A stretch of DNA of 64,000 nucleotides, taken from the NCBI RefSeq assembly GCF_014857905.1, contig NZ_JACYXE010000012.1, positions 24,054 to 88,053 on the forward strand, given 5' to 3'. Made by a program: the position numbers and the translations under genes. The notes under the pieces are model-generated. The model made no database searches. It saw nothing but the letters and a program-made list of their open reading frames with translations, and was not told the DNA's origin. The DNA comes from Agilicoccus flavus. Its GTDB lineage: Bacteria > Actinomycetota > Actinomycetes > Actinomycetales > Dermatophilaceae. Below are positions 35,945 to 44,654 of this stretch, one piece after another; position 1 is the stretch's first letter; each line of letters starts with the position of its first letter.

Positions 35945-36864
35945 GCACCCCCCTCGTGGAACCCCCCGGCCGCGACGTCCTCGACCTCGAGCGCGTCACG
36001 CACCTGCGCCGCACCGACCCGGAGGCGGTCGCGCGGGCGTGGGCGGCGCGCCGGCGCCGCCCACTGCTCGCCGACGACGGGCGGATGCTCGTCGTCGCCG
36101 CCGACCACATGGCACGCGGCGCGCTCGGCGTCCGCGGCGACGCGCGCGCGATGGCGTCCCGCCCGGACGTGCTCGCGCGCCTCGCGAGCGCCCTGTCCCG
36201 GCCGGGCGTCGACGGCGTGCTCGGCACCCCGGACATCCTCGAGGACCTGCTCCTCGCGGGGCTGCTCGACGACAAGGTCGTCATCGGCTCCATGAACCGC
36301 GGCGGGCTGCAGGGCGCGAGCTTCGAGCTCGACGACCGGTTCACCGCCTACCGGGCCCGCGACATCGCGACGCACGGCCTCGACGGCGGGAAGATGCTCA
36401 CGCGGATCTGCCTGGACGACGACGGCACGGCCGCGACCCTGCAGGCGAGCGCGGAGGCGGTCACCGAGCTCGCCGAGGCCAAGGTCATGGCCATGGTGGA
36501 GCCGTTCTGGTCGGTGCGAGAGAGCGGGCGCGTCTGCAACCTCCTCGACCCCGACTCGGTCATCGCCTCGATGCACGTCGCCGCCGGGCTCGGCGCGACG
36601 AGCGCCTACACGTGGCTCAAGCTGCCGGTCGTCGCCGACATGGAGCGGGTGCTCGCGGCGACGACGATGCCCGTGCTCATGCTCGGCGGTGACCCGACCG
36701 GTGACCCCGAGGAGACGTACGCGACCTGGGGGCACGCGCTCGCGTGCCCGAGCGCCGTCGGCCTCGTCGTCGGCCGCGCCCTGCTCTACCCGCCCGACGG
36801 GGACGTCGCCGCCGCCGTCGACGTCGCGGCGGGGCTCGTCCACGGCCGCCCCTCCGACGACTGA
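35941..36864 (+). CDS. Cgl0158-family aldolase (likely DKGP aldolase)
   Basis: 307-residue protein of the DeoC/LacD-like barrel group found in actinobacterial inositol operons as the Cgl0158 family. Visible features are MLVVAADHMARGALGVRGD, GVDGVLGTPDILEDLLLAG, GGKMLTRICLDD and the later KVMAMVEPF and TWLKLPVV, the lysines being candidate Schiff-base residues. It overlaps iolC and precedes iolB, so it is best placed to cleave 2-deoxy-5-keto-gluconate-6-phosphate into DHAP and malonate semialdehyde. No in-frame TGA is present, so this copy is not a selenoprotein. Confidence 0.8.
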   Translation: MSTPLVEPPGRDVLDLERVTHLRRTDPEAVARAWAARRRRPLLADDGRMLVVAADHMARGALGVRGDARAMASRPDVLARLASALSRPGVDGVLGTPDILEDLLLAGLLDDKVVIGSMNRGGLQGASFELDDRFTAYRARDIATHGLDGGKMLTRICLDDDGTAATLQASAEAVTELAEAKVMAMVEPFWSVRESGRVCNLLDPDSVIASMHVAAGLGATSAYTWLKLPVVADMERVLAATTMPVLMLGGDPTGDPEETYATWGHALACPSAVGLVVGRALLYPPDGDVAAAVDVAAGLVHGRPSDD

Positions 36865-36933
36865 GGCGACGACCGCGCCGGGTGACCCCGGCCCCGGCCC
36901 ACCACGACCCCCGATCCCGACGAAAGGTCGACG

Positions 36934-37821
36934 ATGAGCGACACCTGGTTCCTGCCCCTCGGCGAGGCCCGCGAGGCCGACTACGACGTGGCGATCCGCC
37001 CGGGCCGGGAGGGCTGGGCGCACACCGGCCTGCTCGTCGTAGAGCTCGCCGCCGGCGACGAGCGGACGATCGACACCGGGGACTGCGAGTACGTCGTCCT
37101 GCCCCTGTCGGGCGGGTCGTTCCGCGTGGCCTGCGGGGAGCGGGAGGAGATCCTGGCCGGCCGCGAGAGCGTGTTCGCCGGGCCCGCCGACTGCGCGTAC
37201 GTGCCTCGTCGCTCGACGCTGACCGTGAGCGCGGCCGGCGACGGCAAGGTCGCCTTGTGCTTCGCGACCGCGAAGGCCGACGTCCCGTTCTCGGTCGTTC
37301 GCGCCGCCGACGTCCCGACGGAGCTGCGCGGGGCCGGGCAGTGCTCGCGGCAGGTGCAGAACTTCGGCACCCCCGGGACGATGGACGCGAGCTCGATCAT
37401 CGCCTGCGAGGTCATCACGCCCGCCGGGAACTGGAGCTCCTACCCGCCGCACAAGCACGACGAGCAGCGCGACGGCGTCGAGTCCGAGCTCGAGGAGATC
37501 TACTACTTCGAGATGCGCACCGTCGCCGGGGCCCCGGAGGAGGCCGACGCCATGGGCTACCAGTGCGTCTACGGCACCGACGAGCGCCCCATCGACGTCA
37601 AGGCGCAGGTGCGCACCGGCGACGTCGTGCTCGTGCCGCACGGCTGGCACGGCCCGGCGATGGCGCCGCCCGGCTACGACATGTACTACCTCAACGTCAT
37701 GGCGGGCCCCGGGCAGGAGCGCGTGTGGCTCATCTGCGACGACCCCGCCCACGGCTGGGTCCGGCAGACCTGGGAGCACGAGCAGGTCGACCCCCGCCTC
37801 CCGCTGCACGCGCGCGCTTGA
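36934..37821 (+). CDS. iolB: 5-deoxy-glucuronate isomerase
   Basis: Converts 5-deoxy-glucuronate to 2-deoxy-5-keto-gluconate. Bicupin of 295 residues; the metal site is in SSYPPHKHDEQ (two His) with Glu in LEEIYYFEM and a distal His in VLVPHGWHGPAMAPPGYDMYYLNVMAG. The N-terminal WFLPLGEA...DCEYVVLPLSG also matches the family. GAAAGG precedes the ATG. It closes the iolC unit. Confidence 0.96.
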   Translation: MSDTWFLPLGEAREADYDVAIRPGREGWAHTGLLVVELAAGDERTIDTGDCEYVVLPLSGGSFRVACGEREEILAGRESVFAGPADCAYVPRRSTLTVSAAGDGKVALCFATAKADVPFSVVRAADVPTELRGAGQCSRQVQNFGTPGTMDASSIIACEVITPAGNWSSYPPHKHDEQRDGVESELEEIYYFEMRTVAGAPEEADAMGYQCVYGTDERPIDVKAQVRTGDVVLVPHGWHGPAMAPPGYDMYYLNVMAGPGQERVWLICDDPAHGWVRQTWEHEQVDPRLPLHARA

Positions 37822-37840
37822 TCGGGCCGCACCCCGAAGA

Positions 37841-37870
37841 CCTATTGACAGGACATTAGGACAAGATAGC
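37841..37870 (+). promoter_or_regulatory. Inositol-regulon promoter with operator overlapping the -35
   Basis: TTGACA (37843-37848) and TAGCCT (37865-37870) are spaced 16 bp. The operator-like TATTGACAGGACATTA (37841-37856) covers the -35 instead of preceding it, and a further GGACAA half follows in the spacer. It drives the iolE-iolG pair. Confidence 0.75.
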
Positions 37871-37936
37871 CTGGGCTCGCGCTCGCCCGACACGGTCGCG
37901 AACCGGGCCGACGACGACGTCACGAAGGGACCGACG

Positions 37937-38869
37937 ATGGCGCAGGACAAATCCGTCAACCCCGACCCGCGGTACAGCAAGCTGACCGTCGGGGTCTGCC
38001 CCGACCAGTGGGGCGTGTGGTTCCCGCAGGACCCGAAGCAGATCCCGTGGGAGACAGCGCTGGACGAGATGGCGGAGGCCGGCTTCTCCGTCATGGAGAC
38101 CGGCCCGTTCGGCTACTTCCCGACCGACCCCGCGCGCCTGAAGGCCGAGATGGACGCCCGTGGGTTCCGCGTCGTCGCCGGCACCGGCTGGGGGATCCTG
38201 CACAAGGCGGAGGCCTGGGCCGACACCGAGAGGACGTTCCGCGCCATCGGTGAGACGCACGCCGCCGTGGGCGCCGAGTACGTCGTCCACCTCCCGCCCA
38301 TGTACCGCGACGAGCACTCGGGCGACTTCACCGACGACCGCGTCCTCTCGCCGGAGGCGTGGAAGCTCTACGTCGAGAACGCGACCCGGCTGGGCCGGAT
38401 GATGAGGGAGGACTACGGCCTGAAGATGGTCCTGCACCCCCACGGCGACTCCCACATCGAGACGCCCGAGGAGATCGACCGCATCTTCGAGGCCACCGAC
38501 CCCGAGTACGTCGGGTTCTGCCTCGACACAGGGCACATCGTCTACGGCCAGGGCGATCCCATCGACATGATCCGCCGCTACCCCGAGCGCATCGACTACG
38601 TGCACATCAAGGCCATGGACGCCGACCTCGTCCGCCAGGCGCACGACGACGACTGGGCCTTCGCCTGGGCCGTCGCCAAGGGCTGTTCGGTCGCCCCGCC
38701 CGAGGGTGAGCCGAAGATGCCGGGGCTCATCGAGGCGCTCGCCGACCTCGACAAGGAGCTGTACGTGGTCATGGAGCAGGACATGTACCCCTGCGACCCC
38801 GGCGCCCCCCTGCCCATCGCCAAGGCCACGCGCGAGTACCTCGCGAGCCTCGGCCTCGGGCTGGCGTGA
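37937..38869 (+). CDS. iolE: IolE-like myo-inosose-2 dehydratase
   Basis: 310-residue TIM barrel starting LTVGVCPDQWGVWFPQDPKQIPWETALDEMAEAGFSVMETGPFGYFPTDP. The PDxWGVWF and GPFGYxPTD motifs are typical of actinobacterial IolE-type proteins. Metal ligands are suggested by HPHGDSHIET, CLDTGHIVYG and HIKAMD. It has its own operator-controlled promoter and is followed after 70 nt by an inositol dehydrogenase, a natural pairing (dehydrogenase then dehydratase). The precise choice between IolE and a close paralogue is family-level. Confidence 0.78.
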   Translation: MAQDKSVNPDPRYSKLTVGVCPDQWGVWFPQDPKQIPWETALDEMAEAGFSVMETGPFGYFPTDPARLKAEMDARGFRVVAGTGWGILHKAEAWADTERTFRAIGETHAAVGAEYVVHLPPMYRDEHSGDFTDDRVLSPEAWKLYVENATRLGRMMREDYGLKMVLHPHGDSHIETPEEIDRIFEATDPEYVGFCLDTGHIVYGQGDPIDMIRRYPERIDYVHIKAMDADLVRQAHDDDWAFAWAVAKGCSVAPPEGEPKMPGLIEALADLDKELYVVMEQDMYPCDPGAPLPIAKATREYLASLGLGLA

Positions 38870-38939
38870 CCTCGCGTCGAGCACACACGACGACCAGCGC
38901 GACGACACCCTCTGATCGCATCCACGTGAGGACAGACAC

Positions 38940-39944
38940 ATGACCGTGCGCATCGGCATGATCGGCCCCGGCGGCATGGGCCGGGCCCACATCGAACGCA
39001 TCCACACCGTCATCGCGGGCGGCCGGGTCGTCGGCGTCAGCGACGTCGACGCCGACAACGCCGCGCGGGTCGCGGAGGCGATCGGCGGGCGGGCGTTCGC
39101 GAGCTCGGCCGAGCTCATCGCCTCCGACGACGTCGACGCCGTGATGATCTGCAGCTACGGGCCGGTGCACGAGCCCGACGTCGTGGCCGCGATCGAGGCC
39201 GGCAAGCCCGTGTTCTGCGAGAAGCCGCTCGCGCCCACGTCCGCCGAGTGCCTGCGGATCATGGCGGCCGAGGAGAAGGCGGGGCGCCGCCTCGTCACCG
39301 TCGGCTTCATGCGACGCTTCGACGCCTCCTACCGCCAGATGAAGGCGATGCTCGACTCCGGCGAGGTCGGCGAGACGCTCATCGTGCACAACCGGCACCG
39401 GAACCCCACCGTGCCCGCGCACTACACGTGGGACATGGCGATCAACGACACGGCCATCCACGAGATCGACACGATGCGGTGGCTGCTCGGCGAGGAGATC
39501 GTCTCGGCGCGCGTCGACAAGCCGAAGAAGACGACCAAGCGGTTCGAGCACCTGCAGGACCCGCTCATCCTCGTCATGACCACCGAGTCCGGGGTCTGGA
39601 TCGACGACGAGATCTTCGTCAACAACCAGCACAGCTACGACATCCAGTGCGAGGCCGTCGCCGAGACCGGCACGATCCGCCTCGGGGATCAGCACCTCGT
39701 CGAGCGCACCGGCACGATCGGGCGCCACCACGTGCTGACGATGGACCACAACGAGCGCTTCGGCGCCGCCTTCGTCACCGAGGTGCAGGAGTGGATCACG
39801 GCGGTCGCGCAGGGCCGCCACACCGGCTCGACGAGCTGGGACGGCTACGCCGCCGCCTGCGTGTGCGATGCCGGCGTGAAGGCGCTCACCGACGACGGCG
39901 TCGTGCCCGTGGAGATGATCGCCAAGCCCGCGTCGTACGCCTGA
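38940..39944 (+). CDS. iolG: Inositol 2-dehydrogenase-like Gfo/Idh/MocA oxidoreductase
   Basis: 334 residues. Rossmann motif [15 protein letters not shown] at the N-terminus, EKPLAPT with the conserved lysine near residue 95, and the catalytic Asp/His in [18 protein letters not shown]. This matches IolG-type enzymes that oxidise inositol with NAD+. It follows iolE in the same unit. Three further paralogues occur in the island, so the stereoisomer used by each cannot be assigned from sequence alone. Confidence 0.87.
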   Translation: MTVRIGMIGPGGMGRAHIERIHTVIAGGRVVGVSDVDADNAARVAEAIGGRAFASSAELIASDDVDAVMICSYGPVHEPDVVAAIEAGKPVFCEKPLAPTSAECLRIMAAEEKAGRRLVTVGFMRRFDASYRQMKAMLDSGEVGETLIVHNRHRNPTVPAHYTWDMAINDTAIHEIDTMRWLLGEEIVSARVDKPKKTTKRFEHLQDPLILVMTTESGVWIDDEIFVNNQHSYDIQCEAVAETGTIRLGDQHLVERTGTIGRHHVLTMDHNERFGAAFVTEVQEWITAVAQGRHTGSTSWDGYAAACVCDAGVKALTDDGVVPVEMIAKPASYA

Positions 39945-40351
39945 GCCTCACCGCCGGGCGCGCCCCGGTGGAGGACGGCCGGTGGGGCTCGCGCGTCGAA
40001 GAACCATTCGGGCCGGGTCGACGCCGCATCCGAGGGTGACGTCCGGACGAAGGCCCAGGTCAGGTGTTGCCGCTCCCGGGCCGGACGGATCGACCCGGCC
40101 CGAATGGTTCTTCGATCCAGCGCAGAGCGACCCCGCTGCCTCGGTCGTCATGGTGGGCCGCGTCGGACGCCTCCCCCGGCCGGTCGCGTGGCGACCGGGC
40201 CGCGTGTCGCGTCGTTCCGGGGGCGGAGCGTGCAGTTTCAGGACCTGCGGCCCGGCCGTGGGCCTGTCGCGCCCACTAGCCTGACGCACGTCACGACCGT
40301 TCACGGCGCCCGCCGTGAACGGGGACGTGCCGGGCCGAGGCGGTGGAGCCG
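39945..40351. other. Non-coding gap after iolG with repeat element
   Basis: No gene is seen. It holds the long inverted-repeat element (39996-40115), then about 160 nt of plain GC-rich sequence, and a TAGCCT hexamer (40277-40282) that may be the -10 of the degraded hydrolase gene. Confidence 0.7.
39996..40115. repeat. Long inverted-repeat intergenic element, copy 1
   Basis: Perfect 25-bp arms (39996-40020 and 40091-40115, left arm reading GAAGAACCATTCGGGCCGGG inside) enclose about 70 nt that include CAGGTCAGG. The same arms and internal AGGTCAGG recur at 54934-55050. It starts 51 nt after the iolG stop. It may be a repetitive terminator-like or MITE-like element; it encodes nothing obvious. 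Confidence 0.88.
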
Positions 40352-41291
40352 ATGACCGTGGAGCGACGGGTGGCCGTCGAGGGCGGTGACCTCGCCGTCA
40401 CCGACTAACGGCGGCCGCGGCCGGACCCTCGTGCTCGTCCACAGCGCGGGCCTGTGCAGCGACATGTGGCGCCGCCTGGCGCCGCTGCTCACCCCCACGC
40501 CCGCGTCCTCGCCGTCGACCTGCGCGGCCACGGCCAGAGCACGTGCGAGCTCGACTCCCCGGACCAGCTCGTCGCCGACTTCGAGCGGCTCGTCATCGAC
40601 CTCGACCTGCGGTGCCCCGTCATCCTCGGCCACCAGTACGGCGGCGGTATCGCCGCGGCGGTGACCGCCGCCTACCCGCTGCTGTGGGGAGCGCTGTGCG
40701 TCGTCGACAGCCCCGTCATCTCCCCGCAGGCGAACTATCTCGGCGTATGGAGCTCTTCTCGTCCCCCGAGATGATCGACGAGCTGACCCGTCGCTTCCGG
40801 TTCGGGGCCGCGGGGCCCGATCGGGCCTCCCTCGAGGCGTTCGTGCTCGACACTCCCACCGGCTCGACGAGGACTGGCTCGCCGTCCCCCACCCCGGCGG
40901 CACCCCGCGCTCGCTGGACCGCTCGATCCTGCGCGACGCCTCCGGAGGGTGGGTGCGCCGGCCGACGCCGCGGACGATCCAGCGCATGACGACCTTCGAC
41001 CCCGACTTCCCGCTCGTCCCCGGCCGGGAGCTCCTCGAACGATCGGTGCCCCCGGTCTGGGTCGTCCAGCCGCTCCAGGGCGACTACGGCGACGGCTTCG
41101 GCGAGATGAGCGAGCTCGCCGCCCGCCGCCCCGGCTGGGCCGCCCTGAGCACGTCCGGCGGCTCGTTCGTCGGCTACACGCAACCGGAGCTGCTCGCCGA
41201 CACCGTGGCCGGGCTCCTCGCGACCCTGCCCGGGCACCACGAGGCGGAGCCCACGCTGCGGGAGTTGGTCCGGCGACCGTCCGGGTCGTGA
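40352..41291 (+). pseudogene. Alpha/beta-hydrolase pseudogene with several frameshifts
   Basis: Pieces of one alpha/beta-hydrolase are spread over all three frames: MTVERRVAVEGGDLAVTD then a stop, RTLVLVHSAGLCSDMWRRLAPLL, ARVLAVDLRGHGQSTCELDS with GHQYGGGIAAAV, RRMELFSSPEMIDELTRRFRFG, and finally MTTFDPDFPLVPGRELLERSVPPVWVVQPL to the end. Breaks lie near 40405, 40495, 40740 and 40855. The nucleophile position is GHQYGG, where the family has GxSxGG, so the serine is also lost. It sits between iolG and the next operator. Confidence 0.87.
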
Positions 41292-41322
41292 CGCCCGCGC
41301 CCGTGACCGACCTGTGACGTTC

Positions 41323-41369
41323 TAATGTCAGGACAAAGTGTTGACAGCTCGTGGGGCACGGGGCAGGCT
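41323..41369 (+). promoter_or_regulatory. Inositol-regulon operator and promoter of the dehydrogenase-ABC importer operon
   Basis: TAATGTCAGGACAAAG (41323-41338), 2 bp, TTGACA (41341-41346), 17 bp, CAGGCT (41364-41369). It drives the dehydrogenase gene at 41449 and the ABC importer genes behind it. Confidence 0.86.
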
Positions 41370-41448
41370 GGGGCCCACCCCGCCCGGCGCCGCGCGGCAT
41401 CCGCCTCGTACCCCGCCGCCGGGCCATGCCTGGAGAGGATCGGTGCCC

Positions 41449-42489
41449 ATGCGCATCGGAGTGGCCGGAGTCGGTCGGATCGGGGCGTTCCACGCCGCCA
41501 CGCTGAGGGACCTCGACTTCGTCGACGAGGTCGTCCTCGCGGACGCGATGCCGGGTGCGGCTCAGCGGGTCGCGGGAGAGCTCGGGGTGGCGCACGTCGA
41601 GTCCGTGGAGGCCCTGCTCGACTCCGGGATCGACGGGTTCGTCATCGCGACGGCGACCCCCGCGCACGCGCCGCTGCTGCGGGCGGGCGTGGCCGCGGGC
41701 GTCCCGACGTTCTGCGAGAAGCCGGTCGCCGGGACCCTGCAGGAGTCGATCGATCTCGTCGAGCTCGAGAACGCCACCGACGTGCCGATCCACATCGGCT
41801 TCCAGCGCCGGTTCGACGCGGGCTACCGGCGCGCACAGGAGGCGGTGCGCTCGGGCGAGCTCGGGTTCGTCCACACGATCCGCGCCAACACGAGTGACCA
41901 GTCGCCGCCGCACGCGAGCTACATCCCCACGTCCGGGGGCATCTTCCGCGACTGCAACGTCCACGACTTCGACATCCTCCGGTTCGTCACGGGCCGGGAG
42001 GTCGCGACCGTCTACGCGACGGGCGCGAACAAGGGTGCCGACTTCTTCACCGAGGCGGGCGACGTCGACACGGGCGCGGCCGTCCTCACCCTCGACGACG
42101 GGACGATGGTGCTCGTCGGTTCCACCCGCTACAACGGCGGCGGTCACGACGTGCGGATGGAGGTGTGCGGGAGCGACGGCACCATCGGCGTCGGGTACGA
42201 CGACAGCCTCGCCCTGCGGTCCGCCGAGGACGGCGTGAGCTGGCCCGCCGGGCCCCAGAAGTGGTCGTTCATGGAACGGTTCCTGCCGGCCTACCGGGCC
42301 GAGCTGACCGCCTTCGCCGACGTCGCGTCCCGCGCCGTGCCCTCGCCCTGTACCGTCGCCGACGCCCTCCAGGCCTTCCGCACCGCCGAGGCGTGCGAGC
42401 TCTCCCGCCGGGAGGGCCGCGTGGTGTCCATGTCCGAGATCCCCGACGTCCCCGCTGTGCCCGCCACCCCCCACGACGCGTCGGTCTGA
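41449..42489 (+). CDS. Gfo/Idh/MocA oxidoreductase (inositol dehydrogenase-like)
   Basis: 346 residues with RIGVAGVGRIGAFHAATL, CEKPVAGT and DCNVHDFDILRFVTG, the Rossmann, lysine and Asp/His motifs of IolG-type dehydrogenases. I chose ATG 41449 with GGAGAGG 10 nt upstream; GTG 41443 is possible. It is first in an operon with the ABC importer, so its substrate is likely the imported polyol (myo-inositol or a stereoisomer). Confidence 0.88.
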   Translation: MRIGVAGVGRIGAFHAATLRDLDFVDEVVLADAMPGAAQRVAGELGVAHVESVEALLDSGIDGFVIATATPAHAPLLRAGVAAGVPTFCEKPVAGTLQESIDLVELENATDVPIHIGFQRRFDAGYRRAQEAVRSGELGFVHTIRANTSDQSPPHASYIPTSGGIFRDCNVHDFDILRFVTGREVATVYATGANKGADFFTEAGDVDTGAAVLTLDDGTMVLVGSTRYNGGGHDVRMEVCGSDGTIGVGYDDSLALRSAEDGVSWPAGPQKWSFMERFLPAYRAELTAFADVASRAVPSPCTVADALQAFRTAEACELSRREGRVVSMSEIPDVPAVPATPHDASV

Positions 42490-42550
42490 CCGCGCGTCAC
42501 CCCCTCACCCGGCCCGACGACGAGCCGGCCCCGTGAAAGGCCCCACCACC

Positions 42551-43540
42551 ATGACGACACCCCGCCGCCTCTCGATGACCGTGGCCGTCGGCCTCACCGC
42601 GGTGCTCGGCCTCTCGGCCTGCTCCTCCTCCGGGGGGAAGCAGGAGAGCCAGAGCGCCGCGTCCGGCGAGCAGGCCAAGGCCCCGACCATGACCGTCGCC
42701 TTCATCACCCACGCCGCCGCCGGCGACACCTTCTGGGACCTCGTCCGCAAGGGAGCCGAGGACGCGGCGAAGAACGACGGCGTCAAGCTCGAATACACCT
42801 CCGACCCCGACGGCGCCAACCAGGCGAACCTCGTCAAGCAGGCCGTCGACAAGAAGGTCGACGGGATCGCCGTCACGCTCGCCAAGCCCGACGCCATGTC
42901 GGCCAACGTCGAGGCCGCGACCAAGGCGGGCATCCCCGTCGTCGCCCTCAACGCCGGCAGCGACGCGTGGAAGCAGATGGGCGTGCTGTCCTACTTCGGC
43001 CAGGACGAGAAGATCGCCGGCGAGGAGGCGGGCAAGAAGCTCGCCGCCGAGAAGGCCACCAAGGCGCTGTGCGTCATCCAGGAGCAGGGCCACGTCGGTC
43101 TCGAGGCCCGCTGCGACGGCGTCAAGGCCGGCTTCCCCGCCACCGAGAAGCTCTACGTCAACGGCACCGACATGGGCGACGTCCAGTCGAAGGTGACGTC
43201 CAAGCTGCAGCAGGACACGTCCCTGTCGCACGTCATCATGCTCGGCGCGCCGTTCACCATGACGGCGGTCAAGTCCATCCAGGAGTCCGGCAGCTCCGCC
43301 AAGCTCGTCAGCTTCGACATGAACAAGGACGTCGTCGGCGCGATCAAGGGCGGCCAGGTCGTGTGGGCCGTCGACCAGCAGCCCTACCTGCAGGGTTACC
43401 TCGCGGTCGACTCCCTGTGGCTGAACAAGACGAACGGCAACGAGATCGGCGGCGGGCAGCCCGTGCTGACCGGGCCCGCGTTCGTGGACTCCTCGAACGT
43501 GGCGAAGGTCGAGCAGTTCGCCAACAACGGGAAGCGGTGA
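42551..43540 (+). CDS. Sugar/inositol ABC transporter substrate-binding lipoprotein
   Basis: 329-residue periplasmic-binding-protein-1-type lipoprotein. The signal peptide ends in the lipobox LSAC with the lipidated cysteine at residue 24, followed by a Ser/Gly/Gln linker. The mature part starts MTVAFITHAAAGDTFWDLVRKGAEDAA and has NQANLVKQAVDKKVDGIAVTLA, typical of RbsB/IbpA-like binders. It precedes the permease and ATPase genes. Inositol as ligand is inferred from the regulon. Confidence 0.9.
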   Translation: MTTPRRLSMTVAVGLTAVLGLSACSSSGGKQESQSAASGEQAKAPTMTVAFITHAAAGDTFWDLVRKGAEDAAKNDGVKLEYTSDPDGANQANLVKQAVDKKVDGIAVTLAKPDAMSANVEAATKAGIPVVALNAGSDAWKQMGVLSYFGQDEKIAGEEAGKKLAAEKATKALCVIQEQGHVGLEARCDGVKAGFPATEKLYVNGTDMGDVQSKVTSKLQQDTSLSHVIMLGAPFTMTAVKSIQESGSSAKLVSFDMNKDVVGAIKGGQVVWAVDQQPYLQGYLAVDSLWLNKTNGNEIGGGQPVLTGPAFVDSSNVAKVEQFANNGKR

Positions 43541-43544
43541 CCCG

Positions 43545-44654
43545 GTGAGCACCGCAGCCTCCGGAGCCGGCACCGCCTCCCCGTCCACGTCTCCGCCGCC
43601 CTCGCCGCCGCCCTCGCCGCCGCCCTCGGCCGCCCCCGCGGGCGACGACCGGGTGCGTAGCCGGTCCGCGCTCACCCTTCTCATGGCGCGCCCCGAGATC
43701 GGCGCGCTCATCGGAGCGGTCGTCGTCCTCGTTCTCTTCCTCGTCGTGGCTCCGCCGTTCCGCAACCTCGGCAACGTCGGCACCGTCCTCTACGGATCGG
43801 CCCTCATCGGCATCATGGCCGTCGGCGTCTCGCTGCTCATGATCGGCGGCGAGTTCGACCTGTCGACCGGGGTGGCAGCGACGACGTCCGGCCTCACGGC
43901 CGCGCTCGTCGCCTGGAACTTCGGGCTCAATGTCTGGGTCGGCGTGCTCGTCGCGCTGCTCGTGTCGCTGGCGATCGGGGCGTTCAACGGGTGGCTGCTC
44001 GTGACGACCGGCCTGCCGAGCTTCCTCGTCACCCTCGGGACGTTCTTCGTCCTGCGCGGCGCCAACCTCGGCATCACCCGCAACGTCACCGAGAACGTCG
44101 CCACCACGTCGATCGCCGACATGGACGGGTGGGACTCGGCACAGGCCGTGTTCGCGACGACCTTCAAGATCGGGCCGGTCAGCATCAAGATGCTCGTCCT
44201 CTTCTGGATCGTCCTCACGGTCGTCGCGGCGTACGTGCTGCTGCGGACGCGCGTGGGTAACTGGATCCTTGCGGTGGGCGGCGACGACGCCGCCGCCCGC
44301 GCCGTGGGCGTCCCGGTCCGGGCCGTGAAGATCGGCCTGTTCATGTTCGTCGGGTTCTGCGCGTGGATGCTCGGGATGCACCTGCTCTTCGAGTTCTCCG
44401 TCGTGCAGTCCGGCGAGGGTGTCGGCAAGGAGTTCATCTTCATCATCGCGGCCGTCGTCGGCGGGTGCCTGCTCACCGGCGGGTACGGCTCGGTCGTCGG
44501 CGCGGCGATCGGGGCCCTCGTCTTCGGCATGACCCAGCTCGGCATCAACTACGCGGGCTGGAACCCCGACTGGTTCTTCAGCTTCCTCGGCGTCATGCTC
44601 CTGCTCGCCTGCATCGTCAACCTGTACGTAAAGAAGAAGGCGGACGCGCGATGA
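43545..44654 (+). CDS. Sugar/inositol ABC transporter permease
   Basis: 369-residue RbsC/FrcC-type permease with about 10 membrane helices (LIGAVVVLVLFLVVAPPF, LIGIMAVGVSLLMIGGEFDLSTGV, SFLVTLGTFFVLRGANLGITRNV). The GGEFDLSTG motif is diagnostic. The first ~45 residues are a cytoplasmic Ser/Pro repeat (SPPPSPPPSPPPSAAP) unusual for the family. It overlaps the ATPase gene by 4 nt. Confidence 0.92.
   Translation: MSTAASGAGTASPSTSPPPSPPPSPPPSAAPAGDDRVRSRSALTLLMARPEIGALIGAVVVLVLFLVVAPPFRNLGNVGTVLYGSALIGIMAVGVSLLMIGGEFDLSTGVAATTSGLTAALVAWNFGLNVWVGVLVALLVSLAIGAFNGWLLVTTGLPSFLVTLGTFFVLRGANLGITRNVTENVATTSIADMDGWDSAQAVFATTFKIGPVSIKMLVLFWIVLTVVAAYVLLRTRVGNWILAVGGDDAAARAVGVPVRAVKIGLFMFVGFCAWMLGMHLLFEFSVVQSGEGVGKEFIFIIAAVVGGCLLTGGYGSVVGAAIGALVFGMTQLGINYAGWNPDWFFSFLGVMLLLACIVNLYVKKKADAR

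Noticed and set aside
35941..36864. Selenoprotein call for the Cgl0158-family gene
   Set aside because: Some family members use selenocysteine, but the frame here has no internal TGA.
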